64,000 nt of DNA from positions 5,375,001 to 5,439,000 of the forward strand of contig NZ_CP118225.1 of assembly GCF_028768465.1 (NCBI RefSeq), read 5' to 3'. Positions 43,120 through 52,440 of this stretch are shown in pieces. The notes under the pieces are model-generated. The model did not search any database. It had not been told where the DNA came from and was given only the letters and a program-made list of their open reading frames with translations. Position numbers and translations under genes: made by a program. The stretch's first letter is position 1; each line of letters opens with the position of its first letter. The DNA is from Rhodopirellula sp. P2 (lineage in GTDB: Bacteria > Planctomycetota > Planctomycetia > Pirellulales > Pirellulaceae).

Positions 43120-44844
43120 ATGAAAATCTTCACCCCCATTCGCCATTGTTCCACCACCGCCAAACGCCTCGCTTTGTCGGTCACCATCGCCGGTTCGCTC
43201 TTTGCTTCGGGCCTGGCACCATCGCTCGCTCATGCCAAGCAAGTCGATCCTGCTCTCACCGGCGGCATCTCCATCCTCGTCCACCGCTTTGACGAAGACG
43301 CCGCCCCCATCGACCCCGCTCCTGTCGATCCCGCCCCCATCGCCGCGGCCCCTGCCGTTGTTGTGGATGCCCCCCAAGCCCAACCCAAAGACAACGAAAC
43401 CAAAGCCGGGGAGATCAAAGCCGAGGAAGCCGACGCCCAACCCGCCCAGCAAGCCATCATCTCAATCCCGGGAACACACGATTCCATCCCGACCGTCCGC
43501 GTTGACATTCAACCCGAGTCCACCGGCGACGAGCTGAAGATTGCCGCGGCCGACCTCCATGATGTGCCCGCTCCCGCGACCAGTGTTCGGCGCACCTCCT
43601 CGGACTTCAACGAAATGCTGGCCGCCGTCGCCGCTTCCACCGCGGCCAAGATCGGCATCCCGCTCGAACAGTTCCTTGAACCGTTCGCCATGATTCGCAC
43701 GCAAGCCAAATTGCCACCCGTCGCTGGCGAACTGGATCCCGGGCTCAACGAAGAAGTGGCCGACGACCAAGCGTTGGCTCAAGCGGTGGCACTGAACCGT
43801 TGGTGGCTGGACGAATCGACGCCCGAAGTCACTTCCGACGCGTCTGTGCTGCAGAGCCAAGTGGTTCAAAAAGCCGTGCCCGCCAAGCCTGCACCGCACA
43901 AGTTCACGATCGATGTTCGCGAGGAGTTGGCTGCACTCGCCGCAGAAGAACCCTTGGATGTCACCCATCCAGGTGTGATCGTTCCCTTCATCGCCATGCA
44001 TGACTTTTCAAAACCGGTTGGCAACACGGTTTTGCAAGCGGGCGTTGAACGGATTGCCGAGCCCGAAGTGGCTGCCCAAGACGCCAGCGATTTGGCAGGG
44101 AGCTCACCTGTCATCGTGACCTTGGCAGAAGCCTACTTGCCCTATGACCTGAACGAGGGCGATTTCCACGACGCTCAACTGGTGAAGGCATCCCCAGATT
44201 GCTTGCTGGAAGAAGCGGTTTGGCAAGTCAGCAAGGCGGCGGAAGTGGCGGAGTGCTTCTCGCCTCGTGAGCTTGGCGTGGTGCTGGCGGATGTGGCTCG
44301 CCGCCGGTCGGTGATTGAAGCGGATGTGTTGGATGTCGTGGCGAGTGACCTGGCGTCGCTGATCGCGAAACCTGTCCCGATGATGCTGGTGGATGGCGAA
44401 CCGATCCCTCAGCCGGTTCCGGACGCGGAACCGGACACGGTTCACTCGATCGACACGATGGTCGTCGACGGGGAAGTCATCCCGGCTCCGACTCCGGATG
44501 CGGTTCCCGATGAGTTGCCCAACTCGGCAATCATCGAAATCATGCTCGTCGACGGTGACTTGGTTCCCGCGCCCACTCCCGACGACGCTCCGGATGCGAT
44601 GGAATCGTCCCCCGCGATTCCAACCATGCTGGTGGACGGCGATGCCATTCCAGCCCCCACGCCCGATGGAATTCCGAACGGCATTGTGAGCCTGAACACT
44701 GCCACCGGAATCGAATCCATCGTGGCCGTCGACGTGGTCCCGGACTCAGCCTACCCCGAGCTGAATCCGGGGCTGGATCCCGCCGCGATGGACGCGGAAA
44801 CGCAGTTGGCCACCCGTCCCGAGGAAGACAACGTTCAGCGTTAA
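43120..44844 (+). CDS. Secreted acidic protein with four VDG-PAPTPD repeats
   Basis: A 574-residue exported protein, not recognised. The ATG at 43120 gives a signal peptide ('KRLALSVTIAGSLFASGLAP'). Residues ~55-80 are Asp-Pro-Ala-Pro low complexity. The C-terminal part holds four units of about 29-34 residues built on 'MLVDGDxIPAPTPDxxPD' (starting near bases 44380, 44458, 44542 and 44626), each separated by a short hydrophobic/acidic stretch. The whole protein is very acidic with no cysteine pattern or catalytic motif. Such Pro/Asp repeats suggest an extended, perhaps calcium-binding, cell-surface stalk (inference). No operon partner. Confidence 0.7.
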   Translation: MKIFTPIRHCSTTAKRLALSVTIAGSLFASGLAPSLAHAKQVDPALTGGISILVHRFDEDAAPIDPAPVDPAPIAAAPAVVVDAPQAQPKDNETKAGEIKAEEADAQPAQQAIISIPGTHDSIPTVRVDIQPESTGDELKIAAADLHDVPAPATSVRRTSSDFNEMLAAVAASTAAKIGIPLEQFLEPFAMIRTQAKLPPVAGELDPGLNEEVADDQALAQAVALNRWWLDESTPEVTSDASVLQSQVVQKAVPAKPAPHKFTIDVREELAALAAEEPLDVTHPGVIVPFIAMHDFSKPVGNTVLQAGVERIAEPEVAAQDASDLAGSSPVIVTLAEAYLPYDLNEGDFHDAQLVKASPDCLLEEAVWQVSKAAEVAECFSPRELGVVLADVARRRSVIEADVLDVVASDLASLIAKPVPMMLVDGEPIPQPVPDAEPDTVHSIDTMVVDGEVIPAPTPDAVPDELPNSAIIEIMLVDGDLVPAPTPDDAPDAMESSPAIPTMLVDGDAIPAPTPDGIPNGIVSLNTATGIESIVAVDVVPDSAYPELNPGLDPAAMDAETQLATRPEEDNVQR

Positions 44845-44990
44845 ACGTTGCCCCGAGACTCGCCACTGAAACGCGAGCGTCCCGACCTTCGATCGCCATC
44901 CGAAACCCACGTCGTTGTGAACCAACGTCGTGGGTTTCGCTCGTTTATACTTGCCGCACCAGTCTCAACCCTCGTGCAGCAGGTACCTCA

Positions 44991-46523
44991 ATGTTTATCA
45001 GGCGGATTCTCGGCCTCGGACTGTTCCTCAGCTTGTGTTTCAATCTTCAAGCGTCCCACGGACAAGATTCCGAAAGCTCCCAAGGCAACCAACGCAAGAA
45101 CGTGTTGTTCTTGATTTCCGATGATTTGAACACTCGCATCGGTTGCTACGGGGATCCGCTGGTCCAAACCCCCAACATCGATCGCCTGGCCGCCCGAGGC
45201 GTCCTGTTTCAGAACGCGGCCTGCCAGTACCCCCTGTGCGGCCCGTCGCGAAATTCGATGTTGTGCGGGCTGTATCCGGACACCACCGGCATCCACGGCA
45301 ACGCCCAGATTTTTCGTGATTCGATTCCTGAGCGTTGGTCGCTGCCACAAGCCTTCCGGCTGGACGGGTACTTCGCCGGTCGCATCGGAAAAATGTACCA
45401 CTACAACGTTCCCAAATCCGTTGGCACCAACGGCCACGATGACCCCGCGTCCTGGGAACTGGAACTCAATCCAGCCGGTTGCGATCGACTGATCGAAGAA
45501 CCCGATATCTTCACGCTTCGCAAGAACGCGTTCGGCGGAACGCTGTCCTGGTACGCATCGCCTCGCCCAGACGAGGCCCACACCGATGGGATGCTAGCAG
45601 ACGACGCGTCCTGGGTTCTGGAACGCTGCGCCAAACGCAACGACCGCCCGTTCTTTCTAGCCGTTGGGTTCTATCGACCGCACACGCCCTATGTGGCACC
45701 CAAGGAATACTTCGATCTTTACGACCTGGAAGACATGCCGCTGTTTGACAATGTCAAAGAAGACAACGCGGACGTTCCCGAGGCGGCCTTGCTCAGTCGG
45801 AAAAAGGAGCAAGAGCTACTCACCGACGATCTGCGCCGCAAAGCGGTCCAGGCTTACTACGCCAGCACCACGTTCATGGACGCGCAAGTCGGCAAGGTGC
45901 TCGACACGCTCAAACGCACCGGCTTGGACAAGAACACGATCGTGGTCTTCACCAGCGACCATGGCTACTTCCTAGGTGAAAAGGGATTGTGGCAGAAGCA
46001 AGCCTTGTTCGACCAAGTCGCTGGCGTGCCGTTGATCATCGCCGAACCCGGACGCACCTCCGGCGCGGTGGCCACCTCGCCCGTGGGGCTGGTCGACCTG
46101 TATCCGACGCTGACGGAATGGTGTGACGTGCCCACGCAAGAATGGATGCAAGGCCAATCGCTCGTTCCGATGTTGCGGGATCCCTCGGCAGCAGGCCGCG
46201 GTCACTCCCTGACGATGGTCGTTCGCAATGATCGTCAAGCCAAACAACGCTACTACGGGTATTCCATTCGGACCCAGCGGTACCGGCTGACCCTGTGGGA
46301 CGACGGCAAACGTGGCACCGAGCTCTACGATCACCAGAACGATCCCGAGGAGTTCACCAACTTGGCTCACGGCGATCGCAAAAACGATCCCGAGATCGCC
46401 ACCGTGATTCGCGAGTTGACGCAGAAACTCGAAGCCGAAAGAACCAAAGGGATGCCCGCGTCCGGCAAGCGAACCGAATACAAAGTTGGCAACTGGAACC
46501 CAATGCTCCGCATCGACAACTGA
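44991..46523 (+). CDS. Type I sulfatase (iduronate-2-sulfatase-like)
   Basis: A 510-residue exported sulfatase that removes sulfate esters from polysaccharides. The cysteine turned into formylglycine is in 'YPLCGPSRNSMLCG' (C-x-P-S-R); metal ligands are the Asp pair in 'NVLFLISDDLNTRIGCYGDP' and 'VFTSDHGYFLGEKGLW'. 'GRIGKMYH' is a further active-site block. The arrangement and the 'RNSMLCGLYPDTTGIHGN' region resemble the iduronate-2-sulfatase subgroup (S1_7). Signal peptide 'RILGLGLFLSLCFNLQASHG'. Fits growth on sulfated marine algal glycans. Single gene; downstream lie microsatellite repeats. Confidence 0.93.
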   Translation: MFIRRILGLGLFLSLCFNLQASHGQDSESSQGNQRKNVLFLISDDLNTRIGCYGDPLVQTPNIDRLAARGVLFQNAACQYPLCGPSRNSMLCGLYPDTTGIHGNAQIFRDSIPERWSLPQAFRLDGYFAGRIGKMYHYNVPKSVGTNGHDDPASWELELNPAGCDRLIEEPDIFTLRKNAFGGTLSWYASPRPDEAHTDGMLADDASWVLERCAKRNDRPFFLAVGFYRPHTPYVAPKEYFDLYDLEDMPLFDNVKEDNADVPEAALLSRKKEQELLTDDLRRKAVQAYYASTTFMDAQVGKVLDTLKRTGLDKNTIVVFTSDHGYFLGEKGLWQKQALFDQVAGVPLIIAEPGRTSGAVATSPVGLVDLYPTLTEWCDVPTQEWMQGQSLVPMLRDPSAAGRGHSLTMVVRNDRQAKQRYYGYSIRTQRYRLTLWDDGKRGTELYDHQNDPEEFTNLAHGDRKNDPEIATVIRELTQKLEAERTKGMPASGKRTEYKVGNWNPMLRIDN

Positions 46524-46543
46524 TGCAGCCACGACAAGGGGGG

Positions 46544-46731
<188 letters not shown>

Positions 46732-46817
46732 CATCGGTGCTCGATGCCAGCCCGTACCACGCTCCATCCCTTGCATCACCAACGCATTCTCCCGCTACCA
46801 GGCCAGCCCTCTGCCCA

Positions 46818-47498
46818 TCAACGGTTCTGGATTCGAAACGCCAGCTGTTGCAGTTCACTGGCGAGATCCACGTTGATGATCGCTGTGCCAGCGGGCACGC
46901 GAAGGGTTGTGGGGGCAAAATTCAGGATGCCTTGAATCCCACCGGCCACCACGCGAGTGGCGACCTGGCTGGCTTGTTCACTCGGCACGGCCAGGATGGC
47001 CAATTCGGGTTTTGCGGTCGCCAACACCTCTTCCAAATCGTCCAGGGAACGAACCGTCGTGCCCCCGACTTCGCGGCCATACTTGCTTGGATCCGTGTCA
47101 AACGCGGCCGCCAGCGAAAAGCCCAGGCGTTCGAACCCGCGATAACGCAGCAAAGCGTTGCCCAGCGACCCGACGCCGATCAGGACCGCTTTCCACTGCA
47201 CGCCTGATCCCAGAACGACACCGATTCGGTCGGCCAGGATCGCAACGTCGTATCCAACCCCGCGACGACCGATCGATCCAATCGAGCTGAGGTCGCGGCG
47301 CACGACAGCGGGCGACACATTGACCATCGCGCCCAGGTCACGGCTGTTCGTGGACGTTTCACCGGCATCCAGCAAACGGTGCAATTCACGGTAATACAGC
47401 GACAATCGTCCCACCGCGGGCGTCGACAACTCGGCCCGACGATCGCTCTCGTCGGGATTGTCGGAACCGTCCGCAGCGTGCTCTGTGTTCATGCCCAT
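46818..47498 (-). CDS. rex: Redox-sensing transcriptional repressor Rex
   Basis: A 226-residue Rex. It binds operator DNA when NADH/NAD+ is low and releases it on binding NADH, controlling fermentative and respiratory genes. N-terminal winged helix: 'LSLYYRELHRLLDAGETSTN', 'SRDLGAMVNVSPAVVRRDLS'. Rossmann domain: 'VLIGVGSLGNALLRYRGFER', 'AAFDTDPSKYGREVGG', 'LAILAVPSEQASQVATRVVA'. The family's usual Gly-x-Gly is GVGSLG here. Start at ATG 47498 (MGMNTEH) or 47492; the longer frame from 47513 adds five residues. Single gene facing the microsatellite region. Confidence 0.92.
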   Translation of the reverse strand: MGMNTEHAADGSDNPDESDRRAELSTPAVGRLSLYYRELHRLLDAGETSTNSRDLGAMVNVSPAVVRRDLSSIGSIGRRGVGYDVAILADRIGVVLGSGVQWKAVLIGVGSLGNALLRYRGFERLGFSLAAAFDTDPSKYGREVGGTTVRSLDDLEEVLATAKPELAILAVPSEQASQVATRVVAGGIQGILNFAPTTLRVPAGTAIINVDLASELQQLAFRIQNR

Positions 47499-47950
47499 GA
47501 CCGACCCGCACATTTGTTTTCATTGGAACAACCCGCAAGGTCGGCAAGACTCGACGACGCAATCGTTCCCTTTTGCCAGGACTTCCCTGTTTGCTTGTTC
47601 AACGCGTGTCCCGCAGACGATGAAGTTTGTGCATCAAGATCAGTTTTACTAGTCCGCAGAGTTTTCGCCTGTGTCACACACCTGGCACAGCTTATCTCTG
47701 ACCGACTGGCAAGTGAAGCCTTACCGACCCTCCCTGGCCCACGTGTGGGCCATCCCGCTCTCACAACCGCAGCCTCGGCCTTCGTTCAGTCGACGGGCAC
47801 ACTGCAACAAGAGTGACAGTGAATCAGGCAGCGGATCGGTTTAGCAGTCTGGGTCTTGGTTGGTATGGAGGTCAAGCCGGGGGGTATCCGGCAGGCCAAA
47901 GGAAGCTGCGTTATTACAACGTCCCGTTGTTACCTGTGGAGAAACTTACG
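47499..47950. other. Intergenic stretch between divergent rex and YTV genes
   Basis: About 450 bases. The YTV frame is open for 46 codons before its signal peptide but is not signal-like. The stretch should carry strong promoters for the abundant-looking YTV protein. A Rex operator (TTGTGAA-N4-TTCACAA) was not seen. Confidence 0.4.
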
Positions 47951-49678
47951 ATGAAACGTTTGTGGTTGTTGCCTGCTCTGATGATCATCTCGGTCGTCTC
48001 GGGCGCGAATGCTGCTCACGCTGCTTATAGCGGTGCGATCAGTTACGAAGGTTGTAGCAGTTGTGGTGGTTCCGTTGTTGCCGATGGATCGGTGATGGCA
48101 GACGGCTCGGCTGTTGCTGGTGGTTCGGTCATCTCTGACGGTTCGGCCGTCGCCGGTGGATCGTACACCGTGATGCGAACTGTCCGCGAAACAGTGATGG
48201 AGCAAGTCCAAGAGACTCGCACCCGCACTCGGAACGAAGTGTACTTCGAAGACCAAGTGGTCAACCGTACGCGGATGGTTCCAGAAACTCACCAAAAAGA
48301 AGTTCAGTACACGGTCATGGTGCCGTCGTACGAAACACGCCAACGCACGATCAACTACACGGTCAACAAGCCTGTGTACGAGACTCGTGAAAAGGTGATC
48401 AACTACACAGTCAAGAAACCTGTGTACGAAACACGTACGAAAACGATCAACTACACCGTTAACAAGCCTGTTTACGAACAGCACCAACGGGTGATCAACT
48501 ACACAGTCAAGAAACCTGTGTACGAAACTCGTACGAAGACGATCAACTACACGGTCAACAAGCCTGTGTACGAAACTCGTCAAAAAGTGACCAACTACAC
48601 CGTGATGGTGCCAACGTACGAAACTCGTACGCGAAACATCAACTACACGGTTTACAACACCGTGCAAGAACAAAAGGTTCGCACGGAAAACTACCGCGTC
48701 AGCGTTCCTCAAACGTACACCAAGACCATCACGGTCAAAGGTGGACACTGGGAAACTGTCACGGAAACCGTTCCTGGACCGATGATCCGTCGGACCGTGC
48801 GTGAGCCCGGTACTTCGTACTTCGATGCAGCGACTTGCCGAACCGTGTACTGCCCCGGCAAATGCCGAGTGGAATGCGTTCAAGGTTGCCCCAAGACGAT
48901 CTGCAAGAAAGTCTGGGTCCCAACTTGCGAGCAAAAAGAAGTGACTTGCACCAAGTACGTCTCAGAATGCCGTACTCGTGAAATCCCTTACACCGTGTGC
49001 CGTCGAGTTCCTGAGTGCCGCACCAAGACCGTTGAGTACAAAGTGTGCAAGATGGTTCCTGAGTGCCGTACCAAGACTTGCAACTACACCGTGTGCAAGA
49101 TGGTTCCTGAGTGCCGTAGCAAGACCGTTGAGTACAAAGTCTGCAAGATGGTTTGCGAAAACCGTCAAAAGACCGTGAACTACACGACCTGCAAAATGGT
49201 TCCCGAGTGCCGCACCAAGACTTGCAACTACACCGTTTGCAAGATGGTTTGCGAGCCTCGCACCAAAGTTTGCAAGTACACCGTCTGCAAGATGGTTCCT
49301 GAGTGCCGCACCAAAGTTTGCGAGTACAAAGTTTGCAAGATGATCCCTGAGTGCCGTACCAAGACCGTGTGCTACACGACTTGCCGCAAAGAGTGCTACC
49401 AAGAAACGATCAAGGTCAAGAAGTGCCGCCAAGTGTGCGAGCCTTACACCGTGACTCGTTGCGTGCCACGAGTGGTTTGCAAGCAAGTTCCTGTCACCGT
49501 TTGCTGCCCAGCTCCTGTCTGCGGATGTGCAGACGCTTGTGCTCCAGCATGTGCACCTGCTTCGGCTGGTCCTATCCGTAGCTTGCTCAAGGGAATCCTT
49601 GGCGGCAACGGCTGTGGCTGCGGAAACGACTGCGGATGCGACGCCGGTTGCGACGTTGCTCCTGCTTGCGGCTGCTGA
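47951..49678 (+). CDS. YTV-repeat secreted structural protein, Cys-rich C-terminal half
   Basis: A 575-residue exported protein of the planctomycete YTV family (thought to be cell-wall proteins). Signal peptide: 'MKRLWLLPALMIISVVSGAN'. After a Gly/Ser/Val linker with 'VADGS' repeats, block 1 (about bases 48300-48680) has seven 16-residue units like 'YTVNKPVYETRTKTIN' with no cysteine. A spacer with 'CRTVYCPGKCRVECVQGC' follows. Block 2 (about 48950-49400) has eight or nine units in the same register but with cysteines, 'YTVCKMVPECRTKTCN'. The end is a Gly/Cys-rich tail finishing CGC. Disulfide cross-links between block-2 units probably stiffen the envelope (inference). The DNA repeat is 48 bp. 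Terminator at 49867. Confidence 0.9.
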   Translation: MKRLWLLPALMIISVVSGANAAHAAYSGAISYEGCSSCGGSVVADGSVMADGSAVAGGSVISDGSAVAGGSYTVMRTVRETVMEQVQETRTRTRNEVYFEDQVVNRTRMVPETHQKEVQYTVMVPSYETRQRTINYTVNKPVYETREKVINYTVKKPVYETRTKTINYTVNKPVYEQHQRVINYTVKKPVYETRTKTINYTVNKPVYETRQKVTNYTVMVPTYETRTRNINYTVYNTVQEQKVRTENYRVSVPQTYTKTITVKGGHWETVTETVPGPMIRRTVREPGTSYFDAATCRTVYCPGKCRVECVQGCPKTICKKVWVPTCEQKEVTCTKYVSECRTREIPYTVCRRVPECRTKTVEYKVCKMVPECRTKTCNYTVCKMVPECRSKTVEYKVCKMVCENRQKTVNYTTCKMVPECRTKTCNYTVCKMVCEPRTKVCKYTVCKMVPECRTKVCEYKVCKMIPECRTKTVCYTTCRKECYQETIKVKKCRQVCEPYTVTRCVPRVVCKQVPVTVCCPAPVCGCADACAPACAPASAGPIRSLLKGILGGNGCGCGNDCGCDAGCDVAPACGC

Positions 49679-49866
49679 TTGAAATTTGTTCTCAGGGGAG
49701 CCCCCCACGACGGGGCTACCCAGAGAACGTTGACGTAACGCTCTCCACACAGCGACCCCAACCTGACTTCGTCGGCCGTGCTGATTCGGACATCGAACCG
49801 AATAACGGATCACCGGCCACGATGTCACCGGGGTGCTTGAGTGGACTCCACGCGATCAAACAAAAC

Positions 49867-49904
49867 CGGGGACGAACTTGCCTGACAAGTTCGCCCCGTT
49901 TTTT
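49867..49904 (+). terminator. Rho-independent terminator after the YTV gene
   Basis: CGGGGACGAACTTG pairs with CAAGTTCG-CCCCG around loop CCTGA, with one bulged A, followed by TTTTTT. The other strand ends in GGTTTTGTTT, so it may also serve the convergent glutathione peroxidase gene. Confidence 0.8.
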
Positions 49905-49920
49905 ATGCGCTGAAGGAAAG

Positions 49921-49976
49921 CTTCGAGCTTCGAGCTTCGAGCTTCGAGCTTCGAGCTTCGAGCTTCGAGCTTCGAG
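49921..49976. repeat. 7-bp microsatellite (CTTCGAG), eight copies
   Basis: Eight exact copies of CTTCGAG followed by CTTTTCGTGCTCGTG. Thus a heptamer array is followed by the start of a CTCGTG hexamer, the same order as at 46544-46731. Confidence 0.95.
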
Positions 49977-50021
49977 CTTTTCGTGCTCGTGACTCGCCAC
50001 TCGTGCGAGCCACACAGGCCT

Positions 50022-50600
50022 CTAGCCCTTCAGTGCCGCTTTGATCGCCGAAACCAACTCATCGTCCGAAGGTGCGACCTTCGATTTGTAACGACCGATG
50101 ACTTGACCATCGCGGCCGATCAAGAACTTTTCAAAGTTCCAACTGATCGGGCCCTTGCCAGCTGGTTTGGCTTCGACGCTGGTCAACTGCTTGTACAACG
50201 GCGACGCGTCGTCACCGTTGACGTCGACCTTGCCCATCATCGGGAACGTGACGTTGTACCGAGCACTGCAGAACTCCAAAATGTCGGCGTTTGTCCCTGG
50301 TTCCTGCGATCCAAATTGGTTGCAAGGGAATCCGAGGATGACCAAACCGTCTTCCTTGTGAGCTTCGTACAAGGATTGCAAACCGGCGTACTGCTTGGTG
50401 TAGCCACATTTGCTGGCAACATTCACGATCAGGACAACTTTGCCTTCGTAATCGTGCAGATCGACTTCCTTGCCTTCAATCGTTTGGGCTTCGTGAGCCA
50501 AGACGCATTCGTGATCCGCCGTCGAATCCGCGGCGGAAATAGGTTGAGAAGCAGTCATCAAACAACCCAGGGCGAGTGTGAGAAGCAAAAAACGTGACAT
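50022..50600 (-). CDS. Glutathione peroxidase family protein, exported
   Basis: A 192-residue GPx-type thiol peroxidase that reduces hydroperoxides, in bacteria mostly with thioredoxin. Catalytic tetrad: Cys in 'VNVASKCGYTKQ', Gln and neighbours in 'LGFPCNQFGSQEPG', Trp-Asn in 'ISWNFEKFLIG'. The active residue is Cys, not selenocysteine. The second Cys of 'EFCSARYNVTFPMM' fits the resolving position of Trx-dependent members. The ATG at 50600 (AGGA upstream) starts a signal peptide 'RFLLLTLALGCLMTASQPIS', so it works outside the cytoplasm. Single gene convergent with the YTV gene. Confidence 0.92.
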   Translation of the reverse strand: MSRFLLLTLALGCLMTASQPISAADSTADHECVLAHEAQTIEGKEVDLHDYEGKVVLIVNVASKCGYTKQYAGLQSLYEAHKEDGLVILGFPCNQFGSQEPGTNADILEFCSARYNVTFPMMGKVDVNGDDASPLYKQLTSVEAKPAGKGPISWNFEKFLIGRDGQVIGRYKSKVAPSDDELVSAIKAALKG

Positions 50601-50749
50601 CGATTTTCCTGTGGAAAACAAAATGGGGGACGGGACATTCAACGCGAACACTATAACCGTCTCGCCAAGGGGGGATTGCGAAATGCCTGCCGCAAATCGA
50701 AAATCGAAGTTCACCCCACTGAACCATCCCCCCACACTTGCGATCCACC

Positions 50750-51481
50750 ATGAACCTGAAAGACAAAGTCGTTGCCATCACCGGCGGAGGCACCGGAATC
50801 GGGGCAGGAATCGCTCGCGAATTGGCCATGGCAGGAGCGAAAGTCACCGTTGGCGGACGTCGCGAAGCCCCACTGAAAGAGCTCGCCAGCTCCATCGATT
50901 CCCCCAACCCAGTCCGCACCCACACGATCGATGTCGCTGACAACGACAGCATCGAAGGGTTTTTCCAAGACATCCGCGCAAGCGACGGCGACGTGGACAT
51001 CTTGGTCAACAGTGCCGGAATCAACATCGCCAAGCGAACCATGGCGGACATGGATCCCGACGAATGGGATCGCGTCCTTCGGATCAACGCCACCGGCGCC
51101 TACCGCTGCATCCACCAAGTCATCGGTGCCATGCGCGACCGGCACGACGGCTTGATCATCAACATCTCATCCGTCGCTGGAAAGCGAGCGATCACATTGG
51201 GCGGAGTCGTCTACTGCGCCAGCAAATTTGCGATGACCGCGATGGGAACCGCCATCGCCAACGAAGTTCGCCACGAAGGCGTTCGGATCACCAACGTGTA
51301 CCCCGGCGAAGTCAACACACCGATCCTGGACAATCGCCCGGTTCCGGTCAGCCAAGAGCACAAAGAATCGATCCTGCAACCCGAAGACATCGCTTCGGTC
51401 GTGCTCTCGATCTGCCAACTGCCACCTCGTGCTTGTGTCCCTGAAATCGTGATCAAACCCACCACGCAAGAATGGGTGTGA
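50750..51481 (+). CDS. Short-chain dehydrogenase/reductase
   Basis: A 243-residue classical SDR. Cofactor motif 'AITGGGTGIGAGIARELA', then Arg residues in 'VGGRREAPL' that suggest NADP preference, 'LVNSAGINIAK', and the catalytic Ser and Tyr-x3-Lys in 'NISSVAGKRAITLGGVVYCA' and 'SKFAM'. Substrate unknown. The start ATG at 50750 is preceded by CCACC and no strong Shine-Dalgarno. The last codons overlap the start of the next SDR gene by 10 bases, so the two are translated together and may act in one pathway or as a heteromer. Confidence 0.88.
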   Translation: MNLKDKVVAITGGGTGIGAGIARELAMAGAKVTVGGRREAPLKELASSIDSPNPVRTHTIDVADNDSIEGFFQDIRASDGDVDILVNSAGINIAKRTMADMDPDEWDRVLRINATGAYRCIHQVIGAMRDRHDGLIINISSVAGKRAITLGGVVYCASKFAMTAMGTAIANEVRHEGVRITNVYPGEVNTPILDNRPVPVSQEHKESILQPEDIASVVLSICQLPPRACVPEIVIKPTTQEWV

Positions 51482-52302
51482 CCCCGCCAACGAAGACTCC
51501 CTCCGCGATCGTCACAGGAGCCTCCGCGGGATTGGGCCTGCACGTCTGCCGGCAACTGCTCCGTGAGGGCTACCGGATCACGATGCTGGGTCGTGATCCA
51601 GAACGACTCCAACACGCTGCGGAATTGCTCTCGAAGGAACACGCCGCTGACTCCATCGCTGTGTTCGCGGGAGACGCCTGCGATACCGCATCGATGCAAG
51701 CCCTGGTCGATCAGCACGTCGCCCAGTTCGGGGCGCTCGATGCTTTGGTCAACGTGGTTGGGCGCAGTGATCGTGGACTGCTGATCAACAGTGCGCCTGC
51801 CGAACTCGAATCGTTGTTTCGCGACAACGTGGTCTCCGCCTGGACGTGCTGCCGCGCCGCTTACGAGGAACTGAAGAAGTCACGCGGCACGATCGTCAAT
51901 CTCGGGTCGCTGGCCTCCCGCCTCGCGCCGCGTTACCTCGGCGGCTACGTCATCGCAAAACATGCCTTGGTCGGCTTTTCGCGTCAGCTTCGGATGGAAC
52001 TGGAAGCGGACGGGATCCATGTCGGCGTCGTTTGCCCGGGCCCTATCCGTCGCGACGACGACCAACCGATTGACCGCTACCAAACGGACAAAAAGGCTGG
52101 CGTTCCCGCCACCGCCGCGCAACCCGGCGGCGGAGCCAAACTGAAAGGATTGCCGCCCGAGAAAGTGGCTGCCGCAGTGTTGCGATGCATCCAGAATCGC
52201 AAGATCGAAATCGTGATGCCGCCCAAAGTCCGAGTCCTGATGGCAATCAACGCGGTCTCCCCCCGACTCGCGGATTGGTTGCTCAGCAAAAGCACCGCCT
52301 GA
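51472..52302 (+). CDS. Short-chain dehydrogenase/reductase, second of a pair
   Basis: A 276-residue SDR with 'AIVTGASAGLGLHVCRQLLR', 'MLGRDPERL', 'DALVNVVGRSDRGLL' (Asn-x-x-Gly variant of NAG), and catalytic 'IVNLGSLASRLAPRYLGGYV' with Tyr-Val-Ile-Ala-Lys. A C-terminal extension ('PEKVAAAVLRCIQNRKIEIV', 'MPPKVRVLMAINAVSPRLAD') resembles that of DltE-like and membrane-associated SDRs. It overlaps the upstream SDR gene by 10 bases. Substrate unknown. Confidence 0.87.
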   Translation: MGVTPPTKTPSAIVTGASAGLGLHVCRQLLREGYRITMLGRDPERLQHAAELLSKEHAADSIAVFAGDACDTASMQALVDQHVAQFGALDALVNVVGRSDRGLLINSAPAELESLFRDNVVSAWTCCRAAYEELKKSRGTIVNLGSLASRLAPRYLGGYVIAKHALVGFSRQLRMELEADGIHVGVVCPGPIRRDDDQPIDRYQTDKKAGVPATAAQPGGGAKLKGLPPEKVAAAVLRCIQNRKIEIVMPPKVRVLMAINAVSPRLADWLLSKSTA

Positions 52303-52336
52303 TGCCGCATCTCGACGGGGAATGCAAGTTCAGGCC

Positions 52337-52405
52337 GTAGCGAAAGTCGTCAAGACTTTCGGCAATCCAGCATACGAATCGAAACTCTTGACGAGTTCCG
52401 CTACG
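52337..52405. repeat. Dispersed 69-bp palindromic repeat, copy 1
   Basis: Starts GTAGCGAAAGTCGTCAAGAC and ends CTTGACGAGTTCCGCTACG, with near-palindromic halves (GTCGTCAAGACTTTCGG against CGAAACTCTTGACGAG). It lies between the convergent ends of an SDR gene and the 2Fe-2S reductase gene. Copy 2 at 54517 is its inverted relative. Confidence 0.85.
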
Positions 52406-52440
52406 GGAAGACTTTGCTGCGTTGGCTGGCAACCAAGAAC

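Noticed and set aside
47930..48934. 334-codon minus-strand frame opposite the YTV gene
   Set aside because: Antisense shadow of a 48-bp repeat; the plus-strand protein has a signal peptide and a known repeat family.
50022..50600. Selenocysteine in glutathione peroxidase
   Set aside because: The active-site codon is a normal Cys codon in ASKCGYT; no in-frame TGA.
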